DNA of 64,000 bases, from assembly GCA_024500155.1 (NCBI GenBank), contig CM044868.1:36877665-36941664 (forward strand), in the 5' to 3' direction. Positions within the stretch are counted from its first letter, which is position 1; each line of letters starts with the position of its first letter. The translations under genes and the position numbers were made by a program. Positions 33,661 through 46,486 of the stretch are shown in pieces. The DNA is from Chenopodium formosanum. Its lineage: Eukaryota > Streptophyta > Magnoliopsida > Caryophyllales > Amaranthaceae. The notes below the pieces were generated by a model. The model saw nothing but the letters and a program-made list of their open reading frames with translations, was not told the DNA's origin and did not search any database.

Positions 33661-34218
33661 TGCGTATTCTAAAATTTGATTGAAATTAACCGTACAGGAA
33701 GATAAAATCGTATTTCCTCAAAAACACTCTTTTATTCTAATTAAAACTCCAAAAAGTCAACACAAGTCAATTTATCAATGCTAATTGAATTAGGAATGAA
33801 GAACCTTCTAGAAGAATCTAGAAGACTAAAACCATTCCTAATTGCATTAGGAATGATAAATCCATATTAGGCCCTCCCCTAGATCATTGGGCCGCAACTA
33901 AGGTTCAATCCGGGCCTAGTTTAGTAATTTGGCCATAACTTCCTCATTATTCATCGGAATTGGGCTTATAATATATCGTCAGAAAGCTCTTTTCAAGCCC
34001 CATCCAACTACACTATTAATGGACCCATATCATGGACCAACCAAACTGGATTGGCTATTTTATTAAAATAGGTTTTTAAAAACAAAGAGAAGAGAAAAGA
34101 AATTAAAACTATCCGCAACACTGGACTTTCCACACTTTCACTTCATTCGATTATGATTTGACGTGAAAGCTACTCATCACCGGGTCTGGTTTTGGGGAGA
34201 CACAAATGGGTATCTACA

Positions 34219-34235
34219 GAAGCCCCCACTTTGAC
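34219..34235 (-). other. Polypurine tract of N
   Basis: Minus strand GTCAAAGTGGGGGCTTC immediately before the 3' LTR, the same tract as in P. Confidence 0.85.
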
Positions 34236-34679
34236 TGAGTTTTGAGAAACGCAAGTTTTAAAAACAAAAGTCAAAGTAGCGATAGGGACGGAGAATAATT
34301 CAGAAAGTTTTGCGATCCTAAATCATTCTTGTAACGCCGATACCTGCAAACTAGCGTTAGTTCAAATAGATAAAAGAGTTAAGAAACGCGTGTCTTTCAC
34401 CGTCGAGCACATGTCTCTAGAGGTAACTGATTTGTTATGACGATCTTTCGCAAGCTAGAGAATACCGCCAGAGGACTGCTACGCCTGTAACTACCTCCAA
34501 TTTCCGCTGTGATAGTCTTCGAAAAGATCACTGCTTGTTGATCCTTAATGTTGCTATGCCAGTACGTCGGCGCTTTGTTGCTTGTGAACCAGTATGTCGG
34601 TGCTTTTGCTGTTATGTCAATCCTCTTTTCATTGGGACTAGTTGCCAACACAACTCTTGTATGATGTATGACAATCCGA

Positions 34680-35420
34680 TTTAGGGAAAGTTGTCAATGC
34701 TTCGTAACAATCCATCCTTGGAAATGTTGCCACGATGAAGCAACAATCTGTATCTCAGAAAATTTGCCAAAATCCAATTTTTGGGAAAAGTTGCCAATGC
34801 TTCGTAACAATCTGTCATAAGAATTTGCTACAATCGACAATCCACATCTTGGAATATAACTCTTGAAAGCAATCCACCTTGGAAATTTGTCAACGTTATG
34901 CGACAATCCTTTTAGGAAAATATTGCCACAATTGACAATCCGCGTCTTGGAACATTTGCAAAAAAGAGTCAACCGACAATACACTTCGGGAAAATTTGCC
35001 ACTTATTGAAATGAATAACAATCCACGTTGAGGAACCTTTGCCGAAATTTATGATGAATAGAGACCTACAACAATCCTTTGGGAAATTTTGCCATAGAGA
35101 ACTTGGTGTATGACAATCCAATCTCGGAAAACTTGCCAACGATGACAATCCGAACTTGGAAAAAATTGCCAAACAGAGAAGGAGCACGAAAATCCACGCT
35201 TGGAAAATTTTCTAGAGATGACAATCCAATCTTGGAAAAATTATCGTTGAAGAAGATGCGCGACAATCCATATTTGGAAATATTGTCAGTTGGGGATGAC
35301 AATCCAATTTTGGAAAAATTGTCGTTCAAGAAGAATGCGCGACAATCCATATTTGGAAATATTGTCGTTTAAGAAGAATGCACGACAATCCGTATTTGGA
35401 AATATTGTCGTTTAAGTGCT
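34680..35420 (-). repeat. Degenerate tandem array in N 3' UTR, dyad units
   Basis: Units of about 43 bp with core GACAATCC(N)TTGGAAA then TATTGTC. The copies near 35230-35400 are nearly identical and those toward 34680 are increasingly diverged. In each unit GACA..ATATTT and AAATAT..TGTC are complementary (for example 35341-35366), so every unit can fold. It lies about 450 bp before the polypurine tract. Confidence 0.8.
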
Positions 35421-37674
35421 TGCTTTTAAACCGATACGTTGGTGCTTGTACTGAGCCAGTGTTTTAGGCGCTTAACCTAAGTGAGACGATTTTTTGTCAG
35501 GTCAATTACTTACTACGATTGTAATCAAGCCGACTACTAACCATGTCAAATTGCTTATAGGGGCTAACTGGCGTACCAAGGAATCCGAAATTGTTGTATG
35601 AAGTCGAAATAACCATTCTGAGAGGCTTCGAGCTCTATCGCTTCTGAAATATCTCTGGCGTCAAGAATTGGCTCTGTCGCCAGACGCTGGGATCTAGCGC
35701 CAGGCTTTGAAATCTGTTTCAAAACTCCAGATGTTGTTGTCTGGCGCTGCAGTCGGGCCTTCCCTATTCTACCCTTGCTGCCACGGTTGCTCGGTTTCGC
35801 TTCGAACTTTGAACTTGGTCGTTTCCTTTCAACCAAATCCGCTCAAATCTTTTGTCAATTAAAGCTCTTCATCTCTAATTTACTGATCTATGTAATTTTG
35901 CTCAAACTCCTCTCATCTTGGAAGAATCTCCTGTATCATATTCGCGATTTTTTTCAAAAAAAATCCGGGAATGTCCTCGCTTGCTGGGATGCACCTGCAT
36001 TTATATCTTTTGCCATAGGACTTTTCTTATCTTTCTTTAGGGTTGACCTAAGACTTAGTGTTGCTTGACTCATTGACTTGACACGACCCAAGGTATAAAC
36101 TTGACTCGTTGTGATTGACTCGAGGTTGACTCGACTCGAAGTGTAATGACACGTGTGACTCATGAGCCGTGTGTGCATTGTATTGTGATCGTGCGACTCA
36201 AAAATGCAAAAAAGCAAAAAATTTCCGTCATTTTTGTGGAGGGTACCGACTTTCTCCCAAAAAAGAAAGACGCGAAAAAGAAAGAAGCGAAGTTTTTGAA
36301 GGTGCATGTTGAATGAGCTTAATCAAATGTTGTTTGATACTATCTCTCAAGGTGAAAGGATTAATCCATCCTAGGCTATCTCAATGGTTGACTCAATGAT
36401 GAAAGTATTTGGGTAACTTAGGCACGGAGGCTAAGCACTTCATACTTTGTGATGCAATGATGAGTGATGAGTGATATGACAAGGCATGCTTTAGCGTTGT
36501 GTTAAGATTTCATGACAAAGGGTTCCTAAGGGAAAGTATATTTGGTCATGTATCTGTGCAGTGTGTGATAGTGATTCTAAAGTTAGGCTGCAAGGGCTAA
36601 GTGATTGGGAAAATATTATTTCAACAAGAGTCAAATGATGGTGAATGTTTAGGCTAGGTCAGCTAATAATGTAAGGATCAAGCCCCCAAGTCTAGCTCTA
36701 AGTATATAGGGATGAGCATTAGAGATCCCTTGATATGATCATGATGTGTGAATGTGAATGTAAATGTGAATATGAATGCATTTTTATTACGTCCACACCT
36801 CGATGTGAGGTTGCCTACGTATCCGTTAGGAATCAGGCCGAACGTAGCTCTAGCCGAACCTCACACAAGTGTGTATACCTCAAAAAGGTCTTTTAAAGGG
36901 TTGTAACGTGGTTAGGCTAAAGGTTGAAGAAGAAGGATAAAGGCTCAAGACCCTAGATAAGCCCCCAAGGTGTGCAACCTTGCATTTGGATCCTTGTATT
37001 TTTATGCTTGAGGTTTTCTACTCTTTTTTAGCTCTTTCTTTTGTTTTAGCATTTATTTTATTTTTATAAGTGTGGGCAATCCCAATCATGCGGTCTATCA
37101 CTCACTTGGCATTCATGTTTCTCAGGCACGGTACCGAGCACTCGATAAGAGATGCAATCTGAGACGTGTTCATATCAAAGACATTGGAACACTTGCCCTT
37201 TTGTACACTTTTATTTATTTATTTATTTTTGCTTATTTTTATTCATTTTTTTTTTAAATCGCTTAAGCTTTTTAAAATTGCATAAGTTGCACACTGTCCC
37301 ATCCCAAGGTTAGGTAGATGTGGGTTGAAGAAAGACAAGTCTATCGTTAGACGAGGCTCAAAGTGGTTTATCAAGAAAGGATTGCATATTTGAAGGGTAA
37401 AAGGTGATATGATGTGGCTACAAGGGGTGTCTCAAGTCATTGGTATACCTTGTGCTTAGTTTGACAATGTTTTTTTTTTTAATGCCATGTAATGAAATGA
37501 TCATCATTTTATTAAAAGGAAAAAAGAAAGAATCTACAAAATTAATCTAAGGGGAATAAAAGGGTGTCTATGCTAGACTTATTGGGGAAAGGGTAAATAA
37601 AAAAGAAATAGAAAAGAGGTCACGAAATCTTATCGTTGAAGCTCGCCTCTTGTCTTGTGTCGTTTGCTTCATCA
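35421..37674 (-). other. N non-coding region between gag and the 3' array
   Basis: No protein motif. It contains an N palindrome block at 35640-35750 and a module near 36239-36260 (minus GGGAGAAAGTCGGTACCCTC) that recurs in P at 51559. There is a CTCGATGTGAGGTTGCCTAC module at about 36790-36860 whose complement is in P at about 50690-50750. A module at 37072-37200 recurs reversed in P at 50350-50490. Short frames here are random. Confidence 0.6.
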
Positions 37675-38924
37675 TCACCCAGTCTTCTCGTTAGCAAGAG
37701 GCAATGGGATCTTATTCGCTTCTATGAGATCTTGAATGAGATTTTGAAACCTGTAGCATTCATCAGTAGTATGACCGCGTCCTCGATGGTACTTGCAATA
37801 AGAGTTGGGATTCCATCTCGAAGATCGATTTTTTAGCGTTGGATCCTTGGTAGGGCCAATAGGTTTGATTAACCCTCGATCATAGAGATGATCGAAAGCA
37901 ACATCGTAGGTCATTCCAATGTTGTGAACTCTCTCCTGGGTTTCCTTTTCGATCCTTGATTGTCCATGGCTAAGACACCACTATGGTCAAAGGTATTAAC
38001 ATTATTACTAGAGTGGGCGTTTTCGGAAGAAGAAGGATTGTCGTTCTTCTTTCCTTTCCAACCATTGTGGTTACTATTGTTAGTAGCTCTTTGTTTTGCG
38101 AGGTCATCTTCGATTTCAATTCCGATGTCATAAACGGCTTTGAAAGTATTCAAATTATGTTGATATTTTAAATGCTTCGAATACTTCTCTTGGAGATTCT
38201 TGATAAACATCCTCACATATTCTTTTTCAGAGGGCACCTCAATCATCTTAGCGGAAGTTTCCCTCCACTTATTAAAGAAAGAAGTAAAGCCTTCATTATC
38301 TTTTTGTCTTAGCATCTCAAGTTGTCTATAATCGGTTTCGACTTGAATGTTACACTTGTATCTATCAATGAAAGCGTTTACTATCGATTTCCAGGTAGAG
38401 GTTTTCTCTTTGTCAAGAGAAAAGAACCATTGTTGACAAACAATTTCAAGTGATAAAGAAAACAAGGAATGAAAGACTTTCTTATCAATCCCCTTAATGT
38501 TCATTATAGTTTCAAAGGCTCTTAAGTGAAGATAAGGATTATCTGTTGCCTTGAATTTTGGGATGTCGCTGGCATTGAACTTATGCGGAAGAAGTTCCTT
38601 GTCCAGCGAGACCCCTTGTGAACTAATGCCCTGAAATTTATGGTCACTATATAGCTTGCTCAAACTTTCTTGCATAAGGTTCATTTGTTGTTGCTTCACA
38701 GGGTCATCAATTTTGAAGGTTAAAGCCTTCAATGTTTGATTCATGGTAATCAATTGATTCTTAAGTTCGTTGACTTCATCTTGAGTTGCCATTATCTTCT
38801 TAGCATTCCTCTTTTGACGAATCGGTTTATCAAAAAGTAAGACCTGAACAAAGGTGTTGTCCTTGATTAATCGCCCTTCTCTCCTTGACCAATTATTGGG
38901 GAAAGGGAAATTAGGGATATTCAT
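37675..38924 (-). pseudogene. N gag with zinc knuckle, one frameshift
   Basis: The main open part, 38924-37911 (337 codons), has an N-terminal leader, a coiled-coil-like segment (DEVNELKNQLITMNQTLKAL), then IPKFKATDNPYLHLRAFETI and VCQQWFFSLDKEKTSTWKSI, plus FIDRYKCNIQVETDYRQLEM and KDNEGFTSFFNKWRETSAKM, the retrotransposon gag capsid core. Near 37914 a one-base change shifts the frame. The next frame (37914-37675) carries FDHLYDRGLIKP and YCKYHRGRGHTTDECYRFQN, a C..H....GH....C knuckle. Family members read through this junction, so this is one gag split by a single indel and otherwise nearly intact. It is the only gene in N. Confidence 0.92.
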
Positions 38925-40456
38925 TGTTAATTATTTGACTTAAACTCTATTCAACATGCAATGAATAGAAGAAGGTAGAAAAATGAGGGTGGTGATATGG
39001 AGAAAGCATGTAGATGGAGAGATGTGGAAAATTAGGAATAGAATGTACCCCCAACTCAAATGACGGAAAAAACCGACTCATGCATGAACCTAAGACATGG
39101 TCATGGTGTATATACTCAAAGTGTGTGCTGAGACTAGTGAGTGTAGGTGACATGTTTTGACTTTTGTGTAAGACCATGGGACTTAGTGCCTAGACTCAAT
39201 TAATGACTTAACAAGATATAATTAACAGTAAAGATTAACCGAATTAATTAGCAAACTGTTTAATTAGACACAAGGTGATGACTCGAGCAATAAACTGAAC
39301 TGTCGTCAAAACGACAGGACTGGCGCCTCTCTTTGCAGTGTAGCGCCAGACGACAGGATTGTCGCTAAGCGCTGCACTCCACAAAGTGACGCCACAGTTC
39401 AAATTTTGGCGCCATTTCAGGAGTGTCGATCTGAAACTGTTTTCAGTATTATTACTCAACAGGGGTATGCCTAAAGTCGTACTAAGTCAACTCTGATTAA
39501 AAATTAAACTTTATTTACTCAAATTAATTAATTGATTAATTAATTAGGCAAAGTTCTTGTAGTAATGAATTAATTTATTTAATCTTAGCACAAATAAAGC
39601 AAACGGTTAGGAAAAAACACATAGGGAATGCACAACCAATAATGCACAATTAGGCAAGTAGACACATTATGATGCAATGAGTTTGCAACCTAACCATGGC
39701 TCTAGTTCTCTAAAGTTCGGGATATGGGTTAGTCAAAGAGGGTCCATGGTTAATTTTCCAGATGCACCGCGCGAAATCCTAACCGTGAAGGGTTGGCGCG
39801 AGTGGATGGGACACCGCAAATTTAGAAAAACTCGCTTCCATGGTTTGGTGAATTCAACATTCTCGGATGTACCCATTGTTGCTCATAGCGTTCAATCAGG
39901 TAGATGGAGCATGAATTCCCAGAGGATTATGTCCATATGTAGAACACATATGGGTTTCAGAAAAGTGAGAAAATCTCAATCAATAAGTAGGATCGAGCAA
40001 ACAGTGCTAAAAACTAGTTAAAATTAGAACGCATATTTCTGGCTCGGTATTGGAAGAACTTGGCGCCAGCAAACAGAGGCGAGCGCCACTTTTTGGCTTT
40101 AGCGCCTGGCGACAGAGGTTGTCGTCTGGCGCTAAAGTCAAAACGTTGGCGCTAATCTTTGTTCGCTAACGCTAGTTCCTACATGCCTCAGCAGCTTTCT
40201 ATGCTCGATAAAATTTTCCAGTTTCGCTAAGCATTATTTAGATTCTAGTTGTGAAAGATATTCCTCAAATTTCCTACGTGTAAAAATCCTATGTTTTAAC
40301 TCATTACGGATGGTCTTTCCAATGAGATCTTTTTTTATGCATATGACAATAATGTTAATCAAAATTACGCACATGAAATACTTAGAACTTTTTGAGTCTC
40401 ATCCACTCATTCTAAATCATTGCCGAAATAAATTTCAGGAATTAAAATAAAAATCC
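38925..40456 (-). other. N 5' leader
   Basis: A 1.5-kb untranslated leader with two palindrome blocks (39305-39425 and 40058-40180, with AGCGCCTGGCGAC, GTCTGGCGCTAAAG, TTGGCGCTAA). Minus-strand text near 39960-39670 (GTGTTCTACATATGGACAT, CCAAACCATGGAAGCGAGTT, GGTTGCAAACTCATTGCATC) resembles the leader of P at 48680-48970 without coding potential. The + strand open frame at 39677-40021 is its antisense. Confidence 0.65.
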
Positions 40457-40474
40457 TCCCCAATAGAGTCGCCA
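40457..40474 (-). other. Primer binding site of N
   Basis: Minus strand TGGCGACTCTATTGGGGA a few bases after the 5' LTR end. TGGCGACTC is the start seen in gypsy elements using a tRNA-Arg-like primer. P has TGGCGACTACACTAGGGA. Confidence 0.8.
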
Positions 40475-40479
40475 AAAAT

Positions 40480-42407
40480 TGTAGGGAATATTTCAAGCAT
40501 TACCCCAAACTTGAACCCCACTGTGATCATACACTAAAGTACGGTAGCGTCCAAAGGGAAAGAAGATAGAGCAAAAGAGTCGCCAACAAGTTTTAGGAAC
40601 TTGTAAACCGTCCACAGGGTGAGGGTTACACCCCTTAACAATCCAGGAGATCGTCAACTCCAATAGGTCTTGAACCATGACTGGTAGTTTAGGGATGAAG
40701 GTATCAATCCAACCTAAAAGAGATTGAACATGCCCTAATAATAGTCCTCTACTTTATTCTTATCGTATTCATGTGCGCTTTCTGACTAACATGCAATCAA
40801 TAGGTTTAACCCTAAACCTATTTATCTATGTTGGTTGAATATTAATGCACAAATAAAACTATTATTGGCGATCACTTGAATTATAATCAAATTAACCCTA
40901 AACAAGATTATTAATTATCTTATTATGCGTGATTACAAGTACCAATTCCCTTTAAACATACATAAAAGGTGTGACCAAGAAATAACAATAAATATCAAGC
41001 AACATAATAATAAGTACAATAATATTAATCATAATAATCAAAATTATCATAATTAAAATAATCATGTTAAAGCATAATAATAGCAAGATCCTACGCATGA
41101 CACTAACAAGATTAATAACAAACCATAGCATGTCACTAAACATCAAAATCAAATCTTTAACCCTAACATGATACTAACATGAATATTAGGAACAAAAAAG
41201 GAAGCATCGCTGGAATCATAATTGAAATTATAACATTTTTCCCTAAACATAATACTAGGAATCATTGTTGTCATTCAAAACATCAAGCATCCTAACATGA
41301 TACTAGGAATCATAATAACAACCTAGACATGATTTCTATATCATAATATCAATAAAATCAATTAAAGCACTTGCTTGGATGCCTCGTATCTATTTCTAAT
41401 AACAAAATACACGCGTTAGTAACTTGAAGGAAAATAATAAAACAAACAATTAAATTAAATAATTGAAAGAGAGATTTGGGACCAAACCCTCAGAAATATC
41501 AAACCTTTCACGTCTAGGGTGAAGGCAACTTCAAATAATGCTAGGTGTATCTAGGTCTTGTGAATGCGGAATTTTGTAAAAAGAAGGTAGGTTTAGAAAT
41601 GAGAGATAATAAATTTTAAGCTTAGAGAGAATAAGAATTGATGATTGTAGATTATTCGAAACGGGGTTTGTAGGATGCTATTTATAGAGAAAATCAGCCA
41701 AAAAGAGAGAAAATCGAACCAGAGTTCCGACGCGAAATAACAGAGTTAGCGCCAGACGCTGACATTAGCGCCAGACGTTAATGCTAGCGCCAGGCGCCAA
41801 GCTTAGCCAGGCGCTAATGCTGGCGTTAGGCGCTAACCAAGTTTTTGACACATTTTCTAAAATCAGATAGAAATTAACCGTACAGGAAGATAAAATCGTA
41901 TTTTCCTCAAAAACACTCTTTTATTCTGATTAAAACTCTAAAAAGTCAACAAAAGTCAATTTATCAATGCTAATTGAATTAGGAATGAAGAACCTTCTAG
42001 AAGAATCTAGAAGACTAAAACCATTCCTAATTGCATTAGGAATGATAAATCCATATTAGGCCCTCCCCTAGATCATTGGGCCGCATATAAGGTTCAATCC
42101 GGGCCCAGTTTAGTAATTTGGCCATAACTTCCTCATTATTCATCGGAATTGGGCTTATAATATATCGTCGGAAAGCTCTTTTCAAGCCCCATCTAACTAC
42201 ACTATTAATGGACCCATATCATGGACCAACCAAACTATATTGGATGTTTTCTTAAAATAGGTTTTCAAAAACAGAGAGAAGAGAAAATAAATTAAAACTA
42301 TCTGCAACACTAGTCTTTCCACACTTTCACTTCATTCGATTATGATTCGACGTGAAAGGTACTCATCACCGGTTCTTGTTTTGGGGAGACACAAATGGTT
42401 GTCTACA
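40480..42407 (-). repeat. N 5' LTR
   Basis: 1928 bp, same order as the 3' LTR: U3 module (42190-42116), palindrome block (41845-41725, with AGCGCCAGGCGCCAAGC), TATA box (41689-41679), end CCCTACA at 40480. Confidence 0.93.
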
Positions 42408-44062
42408 CTAAACATCAAAGATTAAAGCTTTAACCCTAACATGATACTAACATGATATTAGGAAAGAAATATGAACCATCATAGAAATCATAATTGATAT
42501 TAGAAACTAAATTATTACCCTAAACATGATACTAAGAAGCAATAAAACATCCTAACATGATACTGGGAATCAACAAAATAATTTAATCATGATTTCTATA
42601 ATAGTGAAGCAATTAAAGTACTTTCTTCGATGCCTCGTATCTCTTTCTAATAACAAAATACACACATTAATAACTTCAAGGAAAAGAAAAAACAGTTAAA
42701 TTAAATAATTTAAATAGGGATTTGGGGCCAAACCCTCATAAATTATCAACCTTTCACGTCTAGGGCGAAGGCAACTTCGAACTTGGCTAGGTGTGTCTAG
42801 TGCGAATGAGTGCGGAATTGTGTTTGTAAAAGGTTAGGCTAGAAAGAGGGAGAGAGAATAAGCTTTAGCTTAGAGAAAGAGAAGAATTAGAGAATTCTCG
42901 TTATTAAAAACGGAGGTCTAAGGACCCTATTTATAAGAAAATATTCCGGAATTGATAGTAAAGAGTTAGAGTTCGAAAAGGAATAAAACAACATCCTGTC
43001 GCCAACAACAGAGCTCGTCGCCAGGCGACGAACCTATCGCCAGGCGATGCAAGAGATTTCAACACATTTTCCACGCGGAATCCACTTCTCAATATAATTA
43101 AGTCGTAAAATCCGTGTTAGGGGTAAAATCGTATTTTCTTAAAAACACTTATTTTGTTCCAAATAAAACTCTAAAACATAATTATTAATCCTAATTCCTT
43201 TAGGATTTAAGAGAACCTTCTAGACAATTCTAGAAGACTATAATCAATCCTAATAGCTTTAGGAGTGATAATTAATAATAGACCCTCCTCTAGATCATTG
43301 GGCCGCATATAAGAACCAAACCGAGCCTAGTTTAGTAATTTGGTCATAACTTCCGGAATTAGGCTTATAATATATCATTGGAAAGCTCTTTTTAAGCCCC
43401 ATCCAACTACACTATTATTGGACCCTTGTCATGGACCAAACTGAACTGGACTTGCTATTTTCATAAAATAGAGCAGGTTTTCAAAAACAGAAAGAAAGAT
43501 TTTCTATAAAAACTAGCCGCAACACCAGACTTTTCACACTTTCACTTTATTTGATTATGATTTGACGCGAAAGGTATTCATCACTTGGTTTGGTTTTGGG
43601 GTGACACAAATGGGTGTCTACACTAGGGTTGTATGATACAACACAATTAACAGTTGATTGTGAATCAAGCAACCAGAAATCCCAAAAACCCTCACACACT
43701 CTCTCTATCCCACGGCTCTCTCTCCTCCCCCTTGGACTCACGACCGGCCACCTCTAGTGGCGCATTTGGTGGTTCGTGGTGGTTCGTGATTGGTTCATTA
43801 CTCGTCTTTCTCCTTAGAAGGTCAATTGAAGGGTTCAATTGCAACTAACTAGCATTAGTGGAGGTCTTAATCCGTACCTGTGGATCAAGTAGAGGAATCA
43901 CGTTTGAGGTTCTTTGTCTCCCTTGTTCTTGTTCGATCACACGTGGAATCACGCTACAAAGGTATTAAATCTAATTATTTATGTGCTATGCATGATCTTG
44001 GGATTAAGTGCTATATGAATATGATTCATGTTTTCCGCATGCGTACCCATAAACTCCTACAG

Positions 44063-44071
44063 TGGTATCAG
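44063..44071 (+). other. Primer binding site of the copia element
   Basis: TGGTATCAG one base after the LTR end CTACA; the start of the initiator-Met tRNA-type site used by most Ty1/copia elements. Confidence 0.85.
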
Positions 44072-46486
44072 TTAGCATATGCATGTACATATATTGAATA
44101 TTAATTCTTTGATAGTCCACAATTTTAATTCAATTAGGAGGGAGAATAATTTAATTATGGGTCAATTATTATTTTAAATAAGATTTAACATATAGAATCG
44201 TTAAATATGATTTAATTGCTCAATTATCTTCCATGCCCAAGCTGAATTATTTTAAAACCCTAAAGCCCTAATTAATTTTTCGAAAATTTGGAGTTATGAA
44301 CCCTAATTTTTTGAATTTAAATGTGTTATTTTCATATAATTTGATTTAATTTTTCATACTTAAAAGGTTTTGGTATGATTAATTAATCATGTAAAAGTGT
44401 TTTATGTGATTTAAGAATTGAATTTTATGAAAACCCCAAATTAATTGAAATAAAGATTTTGATTAATTTTGAATTAGGCATAAAATGTTTAAGTTTAATT
44501 TAATTTAATAACCAAATTAATTTTGCAAAAGTAGTAAAATTAATTTCATTCAAAAAAAATTAATTTAAAGGTTGAGTGGGAGCAACCACGGCTGGGTGGC
44601 AGAACCACCAGCTGGTGGGCCACGATGGCTGCTTCGGTGGTTAGGTGAGGCAAAAGGGTGGTAGGGAGGCTGAGCTAGGGGTGTAGTGGCTGAAATGTGC
44701 AACAGTTGCACAAATCACTTGTTATTCTCCAAGCTAGTAGGCGTGGCTGGGCACTCCGCCTAGCTACGCGGCTGGCTACGGATGCGGCTGGGCTTTGGCC
44801 TGGCTGCGGCTGCGACAGGAGCTGCGAGTGGCTGGGCGGATTGCTCAGTCACGGAAGAGAGGCGGTTTTGGGCTTAGTGGTGGTTGGACGATGCAAGTGT
44901 TGCACATCCTAGCTGCTGCCAGCAAGCTGCGTGGCTGGGCTTATGGCCTGGTTGCGGCAGCTGGTGCTGTTGAGGTCGGATGGGCTTCGGCCTAGCCTTG
45001 GTGGCAGGGCTGCTGTTTCGGCTGGGCTGTGAGCCTGGCTGTGGCAGCGGCAGTAATCTGGTTGGGCAGCTAGCTCAGCCACGGTCAGCCCCTATTTTTC
45101 CAAAAAAAAAAAAAAAAATAATTGTTTTACTTAAAATTCAAAATTAAAATCTGATTTTATTTTGTTAATATTATCAAATTACAAAAGCTGTTATTTTGCT
45201 AATTATCCTTAATTAAAGTTGTTAATTTTGGATAAGTTTGCTAAGATTTTGAGCAAAAGATTCTATATGGATAATAATTGATTAAATAATGAGATTATCC
45301 CATAATTAATTTGGAAAATAATTGATTTAAAATTTTGTGATTGGCTAGTAATTAGGATAGAATCTCCTAAGTTTGTAAGGATAATCTTTGAGGATAAATA
45401 TGATTTATCTTTTAAGATTAAAATAAGATTTGATTATATCTCATGACTAATTTAAAATATACAATATTTTACTGATGATCATGATAATATACGATATTAT
45501 CTAATTGCAGTAATTAAAATATGAGATATTTAGGTGTCATGTTTCCTTAATTATGAACATTCGATGTTGTAGTTTAGGAAAGCATGATGAGTGATTTATT
45601 ATGTGGCAATTTTATAATATATGATATTATTTTTGCTATATATTGACTAGTATGGCCTAGTAGATTACTAAATACAATCTGCGCATCCTGATGTATTTTT
45701 GTAATTTTAGTACGGTCTTTGTATCGATAAAGTATCTTTTGTAATTTTTTTTATTTTATTTAAGTAGTAGATAGAATAGAATAATATTACAGGTTGCAGT
45801 TGATCCAAGAAGCCAATGGAGTGGAGGCCCAAAGGAATAAGATGGATGAGATCCATGAAGATTCAAGTGGGAGCATTTTCTGCTTTACTAGATTTCTTAG
45901 GATTAAGGGGCCATACTATGTCATGTTTTATTTATGCATTAGTAAATTATGTATGTTAGATTTATTTTATGATGTGTGATGATGCGCTAGTGTTCACTAT
46001 ATCAAAATCACAAACATAATGAATCTAGGTCCCTGTAATATTGACGTTGCTTTTCCAATTAAAAACCTAATAAAACCTTCGATATTTATGATGGGTCATG
46101 CCAAAGCTAGGTGTCATATTATATCTTCGGGAAGTTGGGGTAAATCAAGTTTTACAATTTTAATTGGTTATACTCAACAAGGTTACCTAAAGAGTTTAGA
46201 AGCTTGAAGCTAAGGGTAATAATTAAGCATGTGATGATTAATTATTCAACCAAGAATTACAAAGAGTTGTAACCAGTAAAGAGTTTACTCACCTTGAAAA
46301 TGTAATGGTTGATAGTAGGGCCAAAGTCCGGTCAATTATTGCACAAATAAAGGGTCTTGGAATCACTTAATTCAAATTGGGATCACTTAAATTAAATAGA
46401 GTGTTTTAAAGTTGCCAATTTAATTCGCTTATGGCACTTTAAATTTTTATTAAACATAATTGAGCGTTTACTTATAAGTAACATGT
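44072..46486 (+). other. Copia 5' internal region, no clear ORF
   Basis: AT-rich except for a GC-rich island at 44570-45090 made of repeated GGCTGGGC / TGGCCTGGC / GGCTGCGGC words in two related halves (about 44730-44870 and 44930-45085), followed by an A-run. Around 45790-46200 short frames may be gag remnants, but I cannot confirm a motif. Confidence 0.45.

Larger units (their letters stand above)
32302..34218 (-). repeat. N 3' LTR
   Basis: 1917 bp. Minus-strand order: TGTAGATACCC start at 34218, a conserved U3 module (34005-33931), palindrome block (33660-33555), TATA box (33516-33506), R/U5, end CCCTACA at 32302. It matches the 5' LTR closely. Confidence 0.93.
32302..42407 (-). mobile_element. 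N: gag-only gypsy element (TR-GAG type)
   Basis: Complete, minus-strand, with LTRs 40480-42407 (5') and 32302-34218 (3') and duplication ctaaa at 32297-32301 and 42408-42412. It has a primer site after the 5' LTR, a gag ORF with zinc knuckle, and a polypurine tract before the 3' LTR. The 3.4 kb after gag holds no protease, RT, RNase H or integrase motif in any frame I could read, so it is non-autonomous and would depend on pol from a relative. Non-coding modules are shared with P. Confidence 0.93.
31654..43622 (-). mobile_element. Solo LTR A (TGTAGGGAATATTT family) in the copia 5' LTR
   Basis: A's own parts are 31654-32301 and 42413-43622, about 1.86 kb. On the + strand the ends are TATAGGGAATATTTC (TG mutated to TA) and GTGTCTACA, with duplication ctagg at 31649-31653 and 43623-43627. 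It is the same family and orientation as the LTRs of N, which is inserted in it. No internal sequence of its own, hence solo. Its promoter side has a TATA box (minus, about 42927-42936) and a shorter palindrome block at 42990-43060. Confidence 0.9.
31363..44061 (+). repeat. Copia 5' LTR, split by a solo LTR
   Basis: Copia parts are 31363-31653 and 43628-44061. They match 59114-59470 and onward of the 3' LTR: TTCGATAAGTGCAATTA, TGGATCCTATGAGGTCACAC, CCTATAAATAAAGTC (TATA box at about 31630) and TTGTATGATACAACACAATT. A ~36-bp stretch present in the 3' LTR near 59310 is missing here. It ends CTCCTACA before the primer site. Confidence 0.9.

Noticed and set aside
35079..35372. Open frames on both strands in the N array
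   Set aside because: By-product of the 43-bp tandem repeat; peptides are simple repeats.
39677..40021. 114-codon + strand open frame
   Set aside because: Antisense to the N leader; the text is conserved with P as non-coding DNA and has no motif.
44697..44995. Two overlapping open frames in the GC-rich island
   Set aside because: GC-rich repeat lacking stops by composition; no domain.
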